From NCBI GenBank assembly GCA_018827845.1, contig JAHJXC010000001.1, forward strand, positions 1 to 5,144: DNA of 5,144 bases, written 5' to 3'. Below the pieces are notes generated by a model that was not told where the DNA came from, did not search any database, and saw nothing but the letters and a program-made list of their open reading frames with translations. Every line of letters begins with the position of its first letter. Positions within the stretch are counted from its first letter, which is position 1. The translations under genes were made by a program, and so were the position numbers. Positions 1-4,804 of this stretch are shown piece after piece. Source of the DNA: Patescibacteria group bacterium. GTDB lineage: Bacteria > Patescibacteriota > Minisyncoccia > UBA9983.

Positions 1-98
1 ATGATACAGTTACCATCCGCGACCGCGACACCGGCAAGCAGGAGAGGATAAAAATTTCCGAATTGACAACGCATATTAAGACTGCTATAAGTAAATAA
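1..98 (+). CDS. glyS: Glycyl-tRNA synthetase, C-terminal end (5' partial)
   Basis: Only the last 31 codons are in the window; the first complete codon begins at base 3 and the stop is TAA at 96-98. The visible peptide begins DTVTIRDRDTGKQERIKI and continues SELTTHIKTAISK. The T-V-T-I-R-D-R-D-T-x-x-Q-E-R pattern is the typical last beta strand and turn of the anticodon-binding domain in single-chain (class IIa, homodimeric) bacterial glycyl-tRNA synthetases, which charge tRNA-Gly with glycine in the cytoplasm. The catalytic domain is outside the window, so the call rests on this tail alone. Another class II synthetase with the same anticodon-binding fold (prolyl or threonyl) is less likely. 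The -35 and -10 boxes of the next gene's promoter lie inside this 3' end. Confidence 0.72.
   Translation, partial: DTVTIRDRDTGKQERIKISELTTHIKTAISK
63..91 (+). promoter_or_regulatory. Sigma70-type promoter, near consensus with extended -10
   Basis: A perfect -35 box TTGACA at 63-68 is followed, after a 17-base spacer, by TATAAG at 86-91 (5 of 6 consensus bases). A TG dinucleotide at 83-84 gives an extended -10. The predicted transcript starts near base 98, just at the stop codon of the upstream synthetase gene, and leads into the 65-residue ORF at 133. This is the best promoter match I found in the window. Confidence 0.72.
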
Positions 99-132
99 GA
101 ACTAAAGTATTGCAAAAAGGAGGTAGTGAAAA

Positions 133-330
133 ATGAAGGTTGAAATAACTGATATGACGCATTTGTGTTATGTAGATCTTCTCGCTGAAAATCAGGAAGA
201 TAGAAATAAACTTAAACTTGGCATAGAAAGAGGTGTATTTAATAGCTATAGTTCTGATGAAAAGGGCGTTAGTGCAGTTACGATCATCCTTTTTACCCGG
301 GAAGGTAAACATGCAAAAGCGAGAGGATAA
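133..330 (+). CDS. Small protein of unknown function, 65 residues
   Basis: I do not recognise this protein. The ATG at 133 is well supported by a full SD, AAGGAGG at 117-123, nine bases upstream. The gene sits between a near-consensus promoter (63-91) and a perfect intrinsic terminator (336-370), so it is almost certainly expressed as a monocistronic unit. The product is soluble-looking and mixed in charge: a first strand MKVEITDM, an acidic-to-basic helical stretch around residues 14-33 (LLAENQEDRNKLKLGIERG), a Ser-rich turn near 38-42, a second hydrophobic strand SAVTIILFTR at about residues 47-56, and a basic tail ending KHAKARG. There is no signal peptide or membrane segment. The alternation of strands suggests a small alpha/beta fold, but no function can be assigned. 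The strong SD sets it apart from the metabolic and Sec genes that follow and resembles the unknown genes at the other end of the window. Confidence 0.75.
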   Translation: MKVEITDMTHLCYVDLLAENQEDRNKLKLGIERGVFNSYSSDEKGVSAVTIILFTREGKHAKARG

Positions 331-335
331 ATTAT

Positions 336-370
336 CGGCAAAGGTTTAACCTTTGCCGTTTTTCTTTTTA
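336..370 (+). terminator. Rho-independent terminator after the 65-residue ORF
   Basis: A perfect 9-bp stem pairs CGGCAAAGG (336-344) with CCTTTGCCG (350-358) around the loop TTTAA. It is followed directly by TTTTTCTTTTT (359-369). It lies five bases after the stop codon and separates this gene from the GIY-YIG/folD/sec run. Confidence 0.93.
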
Positions 371-381
371 AGCGTTGAGTT

Positions 382-415
382 TTGTTATTTTATCTGATTA
401 TGTTATTCTGTTTTT
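382..415 (+). promoter_or_regulatory. Candidate promoter that would give a leaderless mRNA
   Basis: After the terminator at 336-370 a new promoter is expected for the downstream gene run. The best match is TTGTTA (382-387), a 16-base spacer, and TATTCT (404-409) with TG at 401-402 as extended -10. Six bases separate the -10 from the ATG at 416, so transcription would start at or within a base or two of the A of the start codon. No SD precedes that ATG, which fits. The boxes are only 4 of 6 matches each in very AT-rich DNA, so this is a moderate-to-weak call. Confidence 0.38.
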
Positions 416-712
416 ATGCCCGGTAGGACAAATTCAAATGTGTTCTTCTATGTTTATGTATTACAGAGTTTAAAAGACAAAAAGCAGTATATTGGTTATA
501 CCAACAATTTAAGAAGAAGATTAGAAGAACATAATTCTGGAAAAAATATCTCCACAAAACACAGAGCGCCCTTAAGGCTTGTATATTATGAAGCATGTTT
601 GAGTCAAGAAGATGCAAAAAGGAGAGAGGAGTATTTTAAAGTCACTGGCGGGCGCAGATTTTTAGCCAAAAGGTTGAAGAGTTATTATAAGAATAATTTG
701 AATTTGTACTAA
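416..712 (+). CDS. GIY-YIG nuclease superfamily protein (small, single domain)
   Basis: The 98-residue product is essentially one GIY-YIG domain. The first strand reads YVYVLQS (residues 12-18, in place of GIY), and the second motif is QYIGYT (24-29) followed by NLRRRLEEHNSG (31-42). R35 is the expected catalytic arginine and H39 the conserved histidine. The sequence RREEYFK (69-75) supplies the likely metal-binding glutamate, E71. The ending GGRRFLAKRL fits the small COG2827-type (UvrC N-terminal-like) family, whose members are about 80-100 residues. These proteins are predicted DNA endonucleases, but the cellular role of stand-alone members is largely unknown. The start is uncertain: ATG 416 has no SD and could be leaderless, while an in-frame GTG at 440 has a weak TAGGA upstream (424-428) and would place the start right before FYVYVLQ, as in many relatives. 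folD follows after five bases. Confidence 0.9.
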   Translation: MPGRTNSNVFFYVYVLQSLKDKKQYIGYTNNLRRRLEEHNSGKNISTKHRAPLRLVYYEACLSQEDAKRREEYFKVTGGRRFLAKRLKSYYKNNLNLY

Positions 713-717
713 CCGGG

Positions 718-1482
718 ATGATAATTGACGGGAAAAAAATTGCGGAGGAGATAAAAAATTCTCTGAAAAAAGGATTTGAGGCAAGTGGTAAAAAGTTAAA
801 ACTGGCCATTGTTCAAATAGGCGAAGATCCGATTTCCCGGAAGTTTATTGAAAGGAAAATTAAATTTGCCGAGGAAATAGGCGTTAAAACCAAAGTTTAT
901 AATTTGCCGGCAGATATAACAACCAATAAACTGCGCAAGAAAATGGCGGAAATTTGCCATATAAAAGAAAATTCAGGCGTAATAATTCAATTGCCTCTGC
1001 CTCAGCACATAAACACGCAATATATTCTCAACAGCATTCCTCAAAAAAAAGATGTTGATGTTCTTTCTGAGAACAGGAATAAATGTTTAACACCTGTGGT
1101 CGCTGCTATTAAAGAGATCCTAGACAGAAATAATATTGATATAAAAAATAAAAATGTTGTTATTTTGGGTGCCGGAATTTTAGTGGGCAAGCCGGCTGCT
1201 ATATGGTTTATCAATCAGGGGGCGACAGTTTCTGTTTTGAGAAGTTCCACTCCAAATATCTTAAAATACACAAAAGAGGCGGATATTATTGTTTCTGGCG
1301 TAGGCAAGCCGAATTTGATTATTGCGGATATGGTGAAAGATGGAGTTATTGCTATTGATGCAGGCGGTGATATTGATCCAAAAGTGGCAGAAAAATCTTC
1401 ATTGTTTACGTCTATCCTTGGCGGCATCGGCCCAATTACCGTAGCAATGGTTTTTAAAAATCTGGTAGAATTAAATAAATGA
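718..1482 (+). CDS. folD: Bifunctional methylenetetrahydrofolate dehydrogenase / methenyltetrahydrofolate cyclohydrolase, short variant
   Basis: FolD interconverts 5,10-methylene-, 5,10-methenyl- and 10-formyl-tetrahydrofolate in the cytoplasm using NAD(P). The N-terminal catalytic domain (about residues 1-125) starts MIIDGKKIAEEI and has GEDPISRKFIERK (35-47), with the catalytic lysine K47. QLPLPQHI (91-98) carries the conserved glutamine Q91, and KDVD (111-114) the conserved aspartate. The nucleotide-binding domain has VVILGAGILVGKPAAIWF (147-164), EADIIVSGVGKP (187-198) and GGIGPITVAM (235-244). At 254 residues it is shorter than the usual 280-300: the segment between KDVD and the NAD(P) domain is cut down and the PCTP motif reads CLTP (123-126). 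The active-site tyrosine is phenylalanine (F43). The usual TPVPGG reads TSILGG. The start lies five bases after the GIY-YIG stop without an SD, suggesting translational coupling. The end overlaps the PAP2 gene by four bases (ATGA). Confidence 0.93.
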   Translation: MIIDGKKIAEEIKNSLKKGFEASGKKLKLAIVQIGEDPISRKFIERKIKFAEEIGVKTKVYNLPADITTNKLRKKMAEICHIKENSGVIIQLPLPQHINTQYILNSIPQKKDVDVLSENRNKCLTPVVAAIKEILDRNNIDIKNKNVVILGAGILVGKPAAIWFINQGATVSVLRSSTPNILKYTKEADIIVSGVGKPNLIIADMVKDGVIAIDAGGDIDPKVAEKSSLFTSILGGIGPITVAMVFKNLVELNK

Positions 1483-1937
1483 ATTCCTTAATAATTTTTT
1501 GCGCCCAATATCTGCCGTATATTATCGTTGCGATTTTTTTATTGCTTTTGATTTTTTCTAAAAAAGACAGAAGATCAAAAATTAAATTTATAATATTTGC
1601 CGGCTTTTCAGTTTTTATTGCTCGCGTAATTTTTACAGAAATAATCAGATATTTTTATTATATTCCTCGGCCATTTGTAAATAGTGATATTGTTCCATTA
1701 ATTTCTCATGAAGCTACTGGTTCTTTCCCTTCAGGGCACGCCGCTTTTTTCTTTGCTTTAGCTATGTCTGTTTACTTCCATCATAAGCGCTGGTCAATTT
1801 TGTTTTTTGCTGGCGCTTTGTTGATAGGATTGGCGCGCGTAATCGCCGGCATCCACTGGCCCTTAGATATTTTAGCCGGGGCAGTAATAGGAGTAATTTC
1901 TTCTGTCTTGGTTGCAAAATTTTTTAAAAAATTATAA
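1479..1937 (+). CDS. PAP2-family membrane phosphatase (possible undecaprenyl-diphosphatase)
   Basis: This 152-residue integral membrane protein carries all three phosphatase signature motifs of the PAP2 (type 2 phosphatidic acid phosphatase) superfamily. The first, Kx6RP, appears as R57-x6-R64-P65 (arginine for the usual lysine). The second is PSGH at 84-87. The third is ARVIAGIHWPLD at 119-130, with R120, the nucleophile H126 and D130; the usual leading serine is alanine. Hydrophobic segments lie at about 5-26, 36-53, 88-100, 106-123 and 131-147. Members remove phosphate from lipid phosphates at the membrane surface. The short, compact form fits BcrC-like undecaprenyl-diphosphatases that recycle the cell-wall lipid carrier, but phosphatidic acid or phosphatidylglycerophosphate are equally possible from sequence alone. 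The ATG lies in the ATGA overlap with the folD stop, so translation is probably coupled. secD begins 11 bases after the stop. Confidence 0.9.
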   Translation: MNSLIIFCAQYLPYIIVAIFLLLLIFSKKDRRSKIKFIIFAGFSVFIARVIFTEIIRYFYYIPRPFVNSDIVPLISHEATGSFPSGHAAFFFALAMSVYFHHKRWSILFFAGALLIGLARVIAGIHWPLDILAGAVIGVISSVLVAKFFKKL

Positions 1938-1938
1938 T
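1912..1938 (+). promoter_or_regulatory. Possible internal promoter before secD
   Basis: A perfect TATAAT (1933-1938) spans the PAP2 stop codon, with TTGCAA (1912-1917) upstream at a short 15-base spacing. Transcription would begin about 3-5 bases before the secD ATG, giving an almost leaderless message, which suits the lack of an SD there. In DNA this AT-rich a chance match is quite likely. Confidence 0.25.
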
Positions 1939-1948
1939 ATAAAATTCA

Positions 1949-3256
1949 ATGGTGAAATATAGGATTATTGCGATACTGCTTTTAATAGCCGGCTTAGCAA
2001 TCGGCTATTTTGACGCCCTCCATGTTTTCAAGCCAGAATCCATATTTTCTCTGCCTTTTAAGCTCGGCCTTGATCTGAAGGGCGGGGCCCATCTTGTTTA
2101 TAAAGCGGATATTTCTGGCATTGATTCCGGCGAAGTTAGCGGCGCCATGTCAGGATTAAGGGATGTTATTGAAAGAAGAGTGAATCTTTTTGGAGTTGCC
2201 GAACCCTTGGTGCAGATTGAACAAAAAGGAATTTTAAAAACCGCAGAGCATAGGGAGCAGAGATTGATTGTAGAATTGCCGGGCGTGACTGATGTTAATC
2301 AGGCCATCAAAATGATTGGCGAAACTCCCTTTTTGGAATTCAGAATAGAAAACCCAAACATAGAAATAAAAGAGGATACATTGCTGACAGACGCCTTTTT
2401 AGGAACAGGCCTTGATGGAAGATATTTAGAAAAAGCAACAGTTGAATTTAATCAAACAACTTTTGAGCCTTATGTATCCCTTGAATTTAACAGCGAAGGC
2501 GGAGATCTTTTTGCAAAAATAACAAAAGAAAATATTGGCAAGCGCCTGGCAATTTTTTTGGATGGCGCTCCCATAAGTACTCCAGTAATACGGGAAGAAA
2601 TACCGAATGGTAAGGCGCAGATAACTGGCCAATTTACTCCGCAAGAAGTTAAAACTTTAGTCCAGCGTCTTAATTCAGGGGCTCTGCCTGTTCCCATAAC
2701 TCTTATTTCCCAGCAAAGCATTGGCCCAACCTTGGGCGAAAAAGTTTTATTTAAGGGAATTAATGCAGGAATATATGGAATTATTTTAGTGGCTTTGTTC
2801 CTGATTTTCTGGTATCGTTTGCCGGGATTGATCGCTGTTATTGCTTTATCTGTTTATGTCGTCTTGTTATTAGGAATTTTCAAAATTATCCCGGTTACCC
2901 TTACTGCTGCCGGCATTGCTGGTTTTATATTGTCAGTGGGTATGGCTGTCGATGCCAATATTCTTATTTTTGAAAGAATGAAAGAGGAAAGAAAAAGCGG
3001 TAAAGATCTGACAGCAGCTATTTCTGAAGGATTTTCCCGAGCCTGGCTCTCGATCCGTGATTCCAATGTTTCCAGCATTATCAGCGCTGTTATTCTTTAT
3101 TGGATGGGTACCAGTATGGTTAAGGGATTTGCTTTAACTCTTGGTATAGGAGTTTTAGTTAGTATGTTTTCAGCCATTACGGTTTCTAGGACATTTTTAA
3201 TTGCTTTAGGAGTAAAAGGAGAAAGTAAATTATCACAATTTTTATGGGCATTGTAA
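1949..3256 (+). CDS. secD: Protein translocase subunit SecD
   Basis: SecD works with SecF at the cytoplasmic membrane, using the proton gradient to pull secretory proteins outward after SecYEG/SecA transport. At 435 residues this is a compact form (E. coli SecD is 615). It has one N-terminal membrane segment (about 5-22), then the conserved FKLGLDLKGGAHLVY (37-51). A reduced extracytoplasmic region includes the P1 motifs RRVNLFGVAEP (76-86) and LIVELPGV (106-113), plus an outward head segment to about residue 255. QSIGPTLGEKVL (256-267) leads into five membrane segments at about 270-288, 293-311, 317-336, 375-393 and 397-420. The signature GMAVDANILIFERMKEE (331-347) includes D335, the likely proton-relay aspartate, and SIRDSN (368-373) precedes the fifth segment. 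No SD precedes the ATG. The gene ends inside secF (13-base overlap), so the two subunits are probably made in equal amounts by coupled translation. Confidence 0.97.
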   Translation: MVKYRIIAILLLIAGLAIGYFDALHVFKPESIFSLPFKLGLDLKGGAHLVYKADISGIDSGEVSGAMSGLRDVIERRVNLFGVAEPLVQIEQKGILKTAEHREQRLIVELPGVTDVNQAIKMIGETPFLEFRIENPNIEIKEDTLLTDAFLGTGLDGRYLEKATVEFNQTTFEPYVSLEFNSEGGDLFAKITKENIGKRLAIFLDGAPISTPVIREEIPNGKAQITGQFTPQEVKTLVQRLNSGALPVPITLISQQSIGPTLGEKVLFKGINAGIYGIILVALFLIFWYRLPGLIAVIALSVYVVLLLGIFKIIPVTLTAAGIAGFILSVGMAVDANILIFERMKEERKSGKDLTAAISEGFSRAWLSIRDSNVSSIISAVILYWMGTSMVKGFALTLGIGVLVSMFSAITVSRTFLIALGVKGESKLSQFLWAL

Positions 3257-4170
3257 AAAATAGAAAAATTTGGTATGCGATTTCAGGATTATTTGTAGCA
3301 GCAAGCATTTTTTCCATCTTTTATTTCGGGCTTAGACTAGGCATTGATTTTACTGGCGGGTCTTTGCTTGAAGTTGAATATATAAATACGCGGCCCGATA
3401 TATCAGTTTTACAGGAGAAAACTAAATCTCTTGATCTGGGCAATGTCGTTCTTCAGCCTACTGGTGACAATGGATTGATTGCGCGTTCAAAAGATTTAAC
3501 AGAAGATGAACACCAGCAACTTCTTTCTGTGCTTGTTTCGGAAGGGGAATTAAATGAAGTGCGTTTTGATTCTATCGGCCCAGTTATAGGTGAGGAATTG
3601 CGCCAGAAATCATGGATTGCTATCGTACTAGTGGTAATAATGATTATTCTCTATATTGCTTTTGCCTTTAGGAAAGTTTCTGGCGGCTTGCCCCGAGGAG
3701 ACCGAGGGGTTTCTTCTTTTAAATTCGGATTAATGGCTGTCGTTGCTCTCATTCATGATGTGTCCATACCCTTTGGGGTTTTTGTAGTTTTGGGAAAATT
3801 TTTGGGAGTGGAAATAGATGTTTTATTTATCACTGCCTTGCTGACAATTCTTGGTTTTTCAGTGCATGATACAATCGTTGTTTTTGACCGCGTTCGCGAA
3901 AACCTGAGAAAAGGAATAGGCAATGATTTTGAAGAAACAGTCGGTATTAGCGTTAATCAAACTATCACGCGCTCAATCAACACCTCTATAACAGTACTCA
4001 TTGTGCTTTTCGCAATTTTCTTTTTCGGCGGAGAAACAACAAAATGGTTTTCTCTTGCTCTTGCCATCGGCGTAGCAATCGGAACTTATTCCTCAATCTT
4101 TCTCGCCTCGCCGCTTTTAGTAACAATGTATAAGTTTCAAGAAAAAAGGTCAAAAAATAAGAAAAAATAA
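3244..4170 (+). CDS. secF: Protein translocase subunit SecF
   Basis: SecF partners SecD in the membrane. The 308 residues contain membrane segment 1 (about 8-28), the conserved LGIDFTGGSLLEVEY (32-46), an extracytoplasmic P4-like domain to about residue 112, IGPVIGEELRQKS (111-123), and five more segments at about 124-142, 160-184, 192-210, 246-262 and 270-296. The hallmark GFSVHDTIVVFDRVREN (204-220) is intact, as is HDV (171-173). The tail EKRSKNKKK is strongly basic, as expected for a cytoplasmic end. Between segments 2 and 3 lies an extra GGLPRGDRG (147-155), encoded by a GC-rich hairpin that looks inserted. The start is uncertain in detail: ATG 3244 has no close SD, while AAGGAG at 3216-3221 sits seven bases before an in-frame ATT at 3229 that would add five residues. 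A strong hairpin terminator is absent directly after the stop. Confidence 0.96.
   Translation: MGIVKNRKIWYAISGLFVAASIFSIFYFGLRLGIDFTGGSLLEVEYINTRPDISVLQEKTKSLDLGNVVLQPTGDNGLIARSKDLTEDEHQQLLSVLVSEGELNEVRFDSIGPVIGEELRQKSWIAIVLVVIMIILYIAFAFRKVSGGLPRGDRGVSSFKFGLMAVVALIHDVSIPFGVFVVLGKFLGVEIDVLFITALLTILGFSVHDTIVVFDRVRENLRKGIGNDFEETVGISVNQTITRSINTSITVLIVLFAIFFFGGETTKWFSLALAIGVAIGTYSSIFLASPLLVTMYKFQEKRSKNKKK
3691..3709 (+). repeat. Small GC-rich palindromic hairpin inside secF
   Basis: The bases read CCCC-GA-GG-AGA-CC-GA-GGGG, a symmetrical hairpin with a 4-bp outer stem, tandem G/A mismatches on both sides (potentially sheared G-A pairs), a 2-bp inner stem and an AGA loop. It is far richer in GC than its surroundings. 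It encodes part of the GGLPRGDRG segment, in a cytoplasmic loop where a length change should be tolerated. It resembles the short dispersed palindromes known from many bacterial genomes, but I see only one copy in this window. Confidence 0.5.
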
Positions 4171-4176
4171 AGCACC

Positions 4177-4206
4177 TTGCAAAATTTTGAGAGAAATGAT
4201 AGAAAT
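4177..4206 (+). promoter_or_regulatory. Repeated promoter module, copy 1 (before the 128-residue ORF)
   Basis: TTGCAA (4177-4182) acts as -35, followed by a 17-base spacer and TAGAAA (4200-4205) with TG at 4197-4198 as extended -10. The -35 continues into TTGCAAAATTTTG, whose last ten bases form the perfect palindrome CAAAATTTTG, a possible operator. The same 13 bases and the same -10 spacing recur at 4745-4774. The promoter starts seven bases after the secF stop, so the downstream gene can be transcribed on its own as well as by readthrough. Confidence 0.6.
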
Positions 4207-4223
4207 AGAGGAGAGAGCAAATT

Positions 4224-4233
4224 AAAAAGGAGG
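4224..4233 (+). promoter_or_regulatory. Strong SD that fixes the start at 4240
   Basis: AAAAAGGAGG lies six bases before the ATG at 4240. It rules out the longer reading from TTG 4177, which falls in the promoter -35 box. Confidence 0.85.
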
Positions 4234-4239
4234 TATTGC

Positions 4240-4626
4240 ATGAAAAAGAAAGATGTTGATAAAGATGTAAAGAAAATCCAGGCCTTAGTTGAAATAACAG
4301 AGAAATGCAAGACTAGAGAGGAGATTGAGACCATTACTGATCTTCATAAAATAATAACTGGTGCTTCAAAAGAAGATGCCAAAATTCCCAATAGAGTTGA
4401 TTCTCGTGGTAATAAAATACCAGACGGGATGCCTCGTTGGCATTGGAGAATGATGAGAAGAAGGAGAGGATGGTTCAAAGAAAGACATGATAATTTGATG
4501 AATATGTTAAAAGACGAACTAAAAAAAATGAAGAAAGAAGGAAATACAAAGAAAGTAAAAGAATTGAAAGCCGTAATTAAATTTACAAAAAAATTTGATA
4601 CAAGCCAACTTATGAAGCGGGTCTAA
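4240..4626 (+). CDS. Basic protein of unknown function, 128 residues
   Basis: I do not recognise a family. The start at ATG 4240 is set by AAAAAGGAGG six bases upstream. The product is very rich in Lys and Arg and looks largely helical: a charged helical N-terminal part (1-41), a Pro/Gly/Asn linker around 50-65 (PNRVDSRGNKIPDGMP), a striking aromatic-arginine core RWHWRMMRRRRGWF (66-79), then long Lys-rich amphipathic helices (about 82-118) that could form a coiled coil. There is no signal peptide or membrane segment. The arginine/tryptophan cluster suggests binding to nucleic acid or to an acidic partner; this is inference from composition only. It has its own promoter (4177-4206) just behind secF, and its last codons and stop form part of an intrinsic terminator (4616-4644). 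A DNA/RNA-binding accessory protein is possible, but function is unknown. Confidence 0.8.
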   Translation: MKKKDVDKDVKKIQALVEITEKCKTREEIETITDLHKIITGASKEDAKIPNRVDSRGNKIPDGMPRWHWRMMRRRRGWFKERHDNLMNMLKDELKKMKKEGNTKKVKELKAVIKFTKKFDTSQLMKRV

Positions 4627-4644
4627 AACCCGCTCTTTTCTTTT
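4616..4644 (+). terminator. Rho-independent terminator with the stop codon in its loop
   Basis: A 7-bp stem pairs AGCGGGT (4616-4622) with ACCCGCT (4628-4634) around the loop CTAAA, followed by CTTTTCTTTT (4635-4644). The left arm is coding sequence for the last residues (Lys-Arg-Val) and the TAA stop (4624-4626) lies in the loop. It ends the 128-residue gene's transcript and possibly readthrough from secF. Confidence 0.88.
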
Positions 4645-4675
4645 CCTAGGGAATACCCTAGGGTAAACCCTAGGG
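4645..4675 (+). repeat. Three CCTAGG palindromes at exact 12-base spacing
   Basis: CCTAGG occurs at 4645-4650, 4657-4662 and 4669-4674. The units read CCTAGGGAATAC, CCTAGGGTAAAC and CCTAGGGATTTG. Each core is a perfect palindrome, and the second and third are full CCCTAGGG. Copies 1 and 2 (7-bp stem, AATA loop) or copies 2 and 3 (8-bp stem, TAAA loop) could pair as mutually exclusive hairpins. The second of these is followed by ATTTGTTTTTT (4676-4686), so it could serve as a backup terminator. As DNA, the array looks like iteron-type protein-binding sites. Confidence 0.75.
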
Positions 4676-4687
4676 ATTTGTTTTTTG

Positions 4688-4731
4688 AGATTATTCCATT
4701 TTCTCACGATCGTAAGATTTTGGAGTAATCT
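4688..4731. repeat. 44-base imperfect dyad (inverted repeat)
   Basis: The outer arms AGATTATTCCA (4688-4698) and TGGAGTAATCT (4721-4731) pair over 11 positions with one T-G wobble. Inside, after a three-base mismatch on each side, TCT (4702-4704) pairs with AGA (4715-4717), and the centre is the perfect palindrome ACGATCGT (4706-4713). All parts share one axis at 4709.5. It could be a regulator-binding dyad or a transcribed hairpin; no T-run follows, so it is not a terminator. Confidence 0.65.
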
Positions 4732-4744
4732 GTTTGGGTTTGGG

Positions 4745-4774
4745 TTGCAAAATTTTGGCAGAGATGGTAAGAAT
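4745..4774 (+). promoter_or_regulatory. Repeated promoter module, copy 2 (before the 75-residue ORF)
   Basis: TTGCAA (4745-4750), a 17-base spacer and TAAGAA (4768-4773) with TG at 4765-4766 repeat the layout of 4177-4206. The 13 bases TTGCAAAATTTTG are identical in both copies, including the CAAAATTTTG palindrome. The -10 region reads ATGGTAAGAAT against ATGATAGAAAT. Transcription would start near 4781. The TTTGGGTTTGGG run just upstream (4733-4744) adds nothing I can interpret. Confidence 0.6.
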
Positions 4775-4794
4775 TACAATTAGATAGTAAATTG

Positions 4795-4804
4795 AAAGGA
4801 GGGG
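4795..4804 (+). promoter_or_regulatory. Strong SD that fixes the start at 4807
   Basis: AAAGGAGGGG ends two bases before the ATG at 4807; its AAGGAGG core (4796-4802) leaves four bases. A TTG at 4792 would extend the frame by five residues but would put this SD inside the coding sequence. Confidence 0.82.

Noticed and set aside
40..53. Direct repeat GAGAGGATAAA near 42-52 and GAGAGGATAAA near 321-331
   Set aside because: One copy is coding sequence of the synthetase tail and the other spans the stop of the 65-residue ORF; no structure links them, so chance is the simplest view.
1480..1482. TGA read as an amino acid (code 25, as in some Patescibacteria)
   Set aside because: TGA ends folD at the expected place in an ATGA overlap, and no in-frame TGA occurs inside any of the recognised genes.
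2426..2721. Open frames on the - strand within secD, and similar ones within the first small ORF, the GIY-YIG gene, folD, secD (2854-3078) and around 4137-4707
   Set aside because: All lie opposite well-supported genes, terminators or repeats and read as shadows, with no SD or recognisable domain.
3216..3231. secF starting at ATT 3229 with SD AAGGAG at 3216-3221
   Set aside because: Spacing is good, but ATT starts are very rare and the SD-like bases are secD codons; ATG 3244 gives a normal SecF N-terminus. Kept only as a note in the secF entry.
4177..4239. Extension of the 128-residue ORF to a TTG at 4177
   Set aside because: The TTG is the first part of the repeated TTGCAA -35 box, it has no SD, and a strong SD precedes the ATG at 4240.
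4645..4675. CRISPR array
   Set aside because: The repeated core is only 6-8 bases and the spacing is 12 bases, with no room for spacers; iteron-like or hairpin repeats fit better.
4688..4710. DnaA box or replication origin in the gap after the 128-residue gene
   Set aside because: No convincing TTATNCACA match is present near the iterons and dyad, and no replication gene is adjacent.
4733..4744. Telomere-like TTTGGGTTTGGG
   Set aside because: Only two copies, internal to the sequence; too short to mean anything alone.
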